Origin: Prauserella halophila
Lineage (GTDB): Bacteria > Actinomycetota > Actinomycetes > Mycobacteriales > Pseudonocardiaceae
Direction: 5' to 3'
Assembly (NCBI RefSeq): GCF_024171895.1
Contig: NZ_JAMTCQ010000009.1
Coordinates: 1,055,285-1,119,284 of the forward strand
Length of the DNA: 64,000 bases
Part shown: positions 61,178 through 64,000 of the stretch, one piece after another
Layout: every line of letters starts with the position of its first letter
Position numbering within the stretch: position 1 is the stretch's first letter
Translations under genes and position numbers: made by a program
Notes under the pieces: model-generated
Databases searched by the model: none
What the model was told of the DNA's origin: nothing
What the model saw: only the letters and a program-made list of their open reading frames with translations

Positions 61178-62179
61178 TCACTGCGCGGCGGTGAGGTCCC
61201 GCCAGTATCGCTTGCGGACGTCCAGCAGGACCGACACGTCGAACGACAACACGCCGGGCAGCGCGCCGAGGTCGCCGGTCAGGAACTCGGCGAGGCCGTC
61301 CTCGTCGCGGAACACTCCCTGGTGGATCACCGACGAGTTGCCGCCGACGACGGAGACGTACCGCGCCGAGGGATGCCGGCCGAGTGATTCGCTGACGGCG
61401 CGGATGGAGCCGGGAGCCACGGTCAGTGCGACCACCGCTTCCAGTCCGTAGCCGAGCAGCCGGGGTTCGATCTCGACGCGTGGCCGCACGATGCCGCGTT
61501 CCAGCAGCTGGTGCAGCAGGCGGTAGGCGGTGGACTGGGTACTGCCGAGCTCCCTGGCCACCTGTGCCGCGGTGATTCGGCCGTGTTCACGCAGCAGTCG
61601 CGCCACGCGCAGCGCGTCCTCGGTGAGCTCGACGGGCGACTCGGTCCGCAGCTGTTCGGTCTCGGCGTGCGAGCGCAGTATGTCGAGCTGCTCGTCGGAC
61701 AATCGGTGCAGCCGCCACGAGTCGGCCAGGGCCACACCGCGTAGCACCAGCTCGCTGTGCGCCGAGTCGACGCCGCCGATCGCGGCGATCCGCTCGCCGA
61801 GCAGGTCCTGCAGTGCGTTCCGTTCCGTGGCCTGCACGGCGCAGTAGACGTCGGCCCGGCCCGCGGTGGTGGCCACGAGCTGCGACTCCGGGAGCTCCGC
61901 GATGGTGGTGGCCACTTGCCGGCCGCGACCCGGTCCTGCGTTGACCCACACGTGCCACGGGTTGCCGTGCCCGGTCACCGACCAGTCGAGCTGCCCGATG
62001 ACCCGGAGTACGCCGTCGGACTCCAGCCGCGCCATCCGTCTGCTGACGGTGCTGGACGAAACGGCGAGTGTCGAGGCGAGCGCGGCCAGCGGCGCACGCG
62101 GCGCGACCTGCAGTGCGGCGACGAGGTCGAGGTCCTCGGGTTCCAACTCCCCGGTGCCGGCCGAAGCGTCAGTGCTCAT
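61178..62179 (-). CDS. Lrp/AsnC-family regulator with two helix-turn-helix modules
   Basis: A 333-residue protein, about twice the usual AsnC length. Module 1: LDLVAALQVAPRAPLAALAS, SSSTVSRRMARLESDGVL and an effector half to about residue 150. Module 2: ALRVARLLREHGRITAAQVA, STQSTAYRLLHQLLERGI and the RAM-like part FDVSVLLDVRKRYWRDL. Fused double-AsnC proteins are common in actinobacteria. Divergent from the AbgT transporter gene and so its probable regulator. ATG at 62179. A 69-bp piece (61747-61815) is copied exactly at 55901-55969. Confidence 0.9.
   Translation of the reverse strand: MSTDASAGTGELEPEDLDLVAALQVAPRAPLAALASTLAVSSSTVSRRMARLESDGVLRVIGQLDWSVTGHGNPWHVWVNAGPGRGRQVATTIAELPESQLVATTAGRADVYCAVQATERNALQDLLGERIAAIGGVDSAHSELVLRGVALADSWRLHRLSDEQLDILRSHAETEQLRTESPVELTEDALRVARLLREHGRITAAQVARELGSTQSTAYRLLHQLLERGIVRPRVEIEPRLLGYGLEAVVALTVAPGSIRAVSESLGRHPSARYVSVVGGNSSVIHQGVFRDEDGLAEFLTGDLGALPGVLSFDVSVLLDVRKRYWRDLTAAQ
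61747..61815 (-). repeat. Source copy of the 69-bp exact repeat, inside the AsnC gene
   Basis: Identical to 55901-55969. This copy is in frame within an intact gene (LGERIAAIGGVDSAHSEL), so it is the parent; the other sits in decayed sequence. Confidence 0.9.
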
Positions 62180-62314
62180 CGAATCCCCGATGCTGATCGA
62201 TCCCCCCAGCGTTTCCCAATGCTCCGTGTGCTGTCCGTACCCCCAGCTTTCATCGAACGAAATTAGCACTCGAACCGGGTTCGGCGGTCGAAACGTGCGA
62301 CACGCACTCGCAAC

Positions 62315-62344
62315 TTGACCAAACCGTTCGTTAGCCTCTCTAAT
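62315..62344 (+). promoter_or_regulatory. Probable promoter of the abgT gene
   Basis: TTGACC at 62315-62320 and TCTAAT at 62339-62344 with an 18-bp spacer fit a housekeeping sigma factor. It lies in the divergent spacer between the AsnC and AbgT genes; a short leader precedes the GTG at 62380. Confidence 0.5.
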
Positions 62345-62379
62345 CAGGCGTGTTCCTCACCCACGGCGAATGGGGCCTC

Positions 62380-63936
62380 GTGACTTCCACGGAAACGAAC
62401 GCGGTGCCGCCCGCGACCTCGCGGCCGATGCGGTTGCTGTTGCGGCTGCTCGGTGTCATCGAACGTGCCGGCAACAAGCTGCCGCACCCGTTCTGGCTGT
62501 TCGTGCTGATGGCGGGCGTCGTCATCGTGCTCAGCGCCGTATTGGACGCCGTCGGTGCCTTCGCGATCTCGCCCGCCGACGGCGAGCGGGTCGAGATCAC
62601 GAGCCTGCTGTCCCAGGCCGGTCTGCACCTGATGCTCGGCGAAGCCGTCGACAACTTCGCGACGTTCCCTCCGCTGGCGCTGATCGTGGCGGTGATGCTC
62701 GGCGTCGCGGTCGCCGAACGCAGCGGCCTGCTCACGGCGTTGCTGCGGCGCACCGTGACCCGGGTGCAGCCGAAGTACCTGACGTTCGCGCTGTCGCTGG
62801 CCGGGATCTCCGCGAGCGTGGCCTCGGACGCCGCCTACGTCGTGCTCGTGCCGCTGGGCGCGCTCGTGTTCAAGGCGGCCGGGCGCAGTCCGATCCTCGG
62901 TCTCGTCGTGGCGTACGCGTCGATCGCCGCGGGCTACGACGCCTCGGTGTTCATCACCGCGGGCGACGTGCTCTTCGCCGGGATCACGACGAGCGCCGCC
63001 GAGCTGGTCCAGCCCGGTTACGTCGTCAGCCCGCTGGCCAACTACTTCTTCACCGCGGCCTCGGCGATCGTGCTCGCGCTGGTGATCACCGCTGTGACCG
63101 AGTTCGTGCTCACGCGGCGGGCGCAGAGCATCGAGGTCGACGGGGACGGGGTCGACGAGGAGCTCGGCTCGATGAACCTGTCCGACGCGGAGCGCAAGGG
63201 TCTGCGCAACGCGGGCTGGACGCTACTGGGCATCGCCGCAGTGGTGGCGCTCGCGCTGATCCCGCCGGGTTCGCCGGCGCGCGGCGAGGACGGCGGGCTG
63301 CTCGACTCGGCCGTGGTCACCGGTATCGCCGTCGTGCTCGGGCTGACATTCCTGCTCACGGGATACGTCTACGGCCGCACCACCGGCAGCCTGACCAGAG
63401 CCCGCGAGATCCCCGTCGCCATGGCACAGGGCGTGCGCGACCTGGCGCCCGTGATCGTGCTGTTCTTCGCGGCGAGCCAGTTCATCGCCTACTTCAAGTG
63501 GACGAACATGGGCGAGGTCGTCGCGATCCGCGGTGCGGAGCTGCTCGAGGACGCGGAGGTGCCGACGCTCGTGATGTTCCTCGGCATGCTGGTCGCAGCG
63601 TGCGTCATGGGCGTGCTGCTGACCAGCGGGTCGGCGTTGTGGACGCTGATCGCCCCCGTGTTCGTGCCGATGTTCCTGCTGCTGAACGTTCCGGCGGAGA
63701 CGACACTCGCGCTGTACCGTATCGCCGACTCGGGCACCAACCTGATCAGCCCGATGAGCCCGTACTTCGCGATGGCGCTCGGCTTCCTGCAGCGGTACCG
63801 GAAGCAGGCCGGTATCGGGACGTTGATGTCATTGACGTTGCCGATCGCGCTGAGCGTGATGACGGCGTGGACGTTGTTGTTCCTGGCCTGGTGGGGAATC
63901 GGTATCCCGCTCGGGCCCGGCGCACCCGTGCGCTGA
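62380..63936 (+). CDS. abgT: AbgT-family transporter (p-aminobenzoyl-glutamate / sulfonamide efflux type)
   Basis: A 518-residue integral membrane protein with about 9-11 segments. AbgT signatures: ERAGNKLPHPFWLFVLMAG near the N-terminus, VDNFATFPPLALIVAVMLGV, AGISASVASDAAYVVLVPL, GYDASVFITAGDVLFAGITT, FFAASQFIAYFKWTNMG and TNLISPMSPYFAMALGF. Members take up p-aminobenzoyl-glutamate or export sulfonamides and related compounds. It starts at a GTG at 62380, though a GTG at 62350 is also in frame. The divergent double-AsnC regulator and the hydrolase-position gene after it suggest an amino-acid conjugate as substrate. Confidence 0.93.
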   Translation: MTSTETNAVPPATSRPMRLLLRLLGVIERAGNKLPHPFWLFVLMAGVVIVLSAVLDAVGAFAISPADGERVEITSLLSQAGLHLMLGEAVDNFATFPPLALIVAVMLGVAVAERSGLLTALLRRTVTRVQPKYLTFALSLAGISASVASDAAYVVLVPLGALVFKAAGRSPILGLVVAYASIAAGYDASVFITAGDVLFAGITTSAAELVQPGYVVSPLANYFFTAASAIVLALVITAVTEFVLTRRAQSIEVDGDGVDEELGSMNLSDAERKGLRNAGWTLLGIAAVVALALIPPGSPARGEDGGLLDSAVVTGIAVVLGLTFLLTGYVYGRTTGSLTRAREIPVAMAQGVRDLAPVIVLFFAASQFIAYFKWTNMGEVVAIRGAELLEDAEVPTLVMFLGMLVAACVMGVLLTSGSALWTLIAPVFVPMFLLLNVPAETTLALYRIADSGTNLISPMSPYFAMALGFLQRYRKQAGIGTLMSLTLPIALSVMTAWTLLFLAWWGIGIPLGPGAPVR

Positions 63937-63953
63937 CGAGAAGGGGAGAGAAC

Positions 63954-64000
63954 ATGTCGGAGTTGACCATTCACGGCTGGGCCGAGCGTGCCTTCCCGGA
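63954..64000 (+). CDS. Start of a further gene, cut by the window edge
   Basis: An ATG at 63954 behind a strong AAGGGGAGAG site begins MSELTIHGWAERAFP and runs off the edge. It lies 17 bp after abgT in the same direction, so it is in the same operon. Fifteen residues are too few to name a family. Confidence 0.8.
   Translation, partial: MSELTIHGWAERAFP

Overview
The window is very GC-rich, uses GTG starts freely and packs genes into operons with 4-bp ATGA/GTGA overlaps. CsoR, a HAIR heat-shock operator, steroid-catabolism remnants and a stand-alone DesA3-type desaturase pair point to a mycolata or Pseudonocardiaceae-type actinobacterium (inference from gene content, not a database match).

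Layout. 1-3925: a HAIR-controlled Hsp20 and a copper operon (csoR, copZ, P1B-ATPase). 3950-8984: a TetR gene divergent from an acyl-CoA desaturase and its iron-sulfur reductase, then RraA-like and alcohol dehydrogenase genes. 9009-14436: a beta-oxidation set (acyl-CoA dehydrogenase, thiolase, SDR, CoA-transferase) with a divergent GntR gene. 14538-16841: an acidic lipoprotein and a LysR / YeiH-type membrane protein pair. 16860-21179: four tandem, overlapping paralogues with a GNAT/FemAB-like fold. 21200-22022: a shrunken IS605-type tnpB. 23080-29160: an operon of a GT2 glycosyltransferase, an ATP-grasp ligase, a flippase-like protein, a NodU/CmcH-type carbamoyltransferase and an orphan membrane protein. 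This is the best candidate for an undescribed surface-glycan or glycolipid modification system, possibly together with the four acyltransferase-like genes.

29241-33771: VOC and hydrolase genes, an IclR gene, and a CoA-transferase / citrate-synthase-fold lyase pair, linked by TGTCCG-N5-CGGACA palindromes. 33803-42999: a fully overlapping IclR / thiolase / CoA-ligase / PPC-domain / SDR operon, divergent from a TRAP transporter (dctPQM) and an SDR. 43066-50975: hexonate catabolism (IclR, fructuronate reductase-like, L-gulonate/L-idonate 5-dehydrogenase-like, MHS transporter, ManD, KDPG aldolase, KDG kinase), which together would carry L-gulonate through D-fructuronate, D-mannonate, KDG and KDPG to pyruvate and glyceraldehyde-3-phosphate.

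50976-56141 is a decayed region: remnants of an acyl-CoA dehydrogenase, an HsaD-like hydrolase, an Hsd4B-like hydratase, an SDR and an acyl-CoA ligase lie among intact SnoaL-like, SDR and Old Yellow Enzyme genes. It includes a scar where a 69-bp exact copy of the AsnC gene abuts a fragment homologous to the orphan membrane protein. 56142-61022: fructan use (Tat-exported GH32, DeoR, sugar porter). 61178-64000: a double-HTH AsnC regulator divergent from an AbgT transporter and the start of a further gene.
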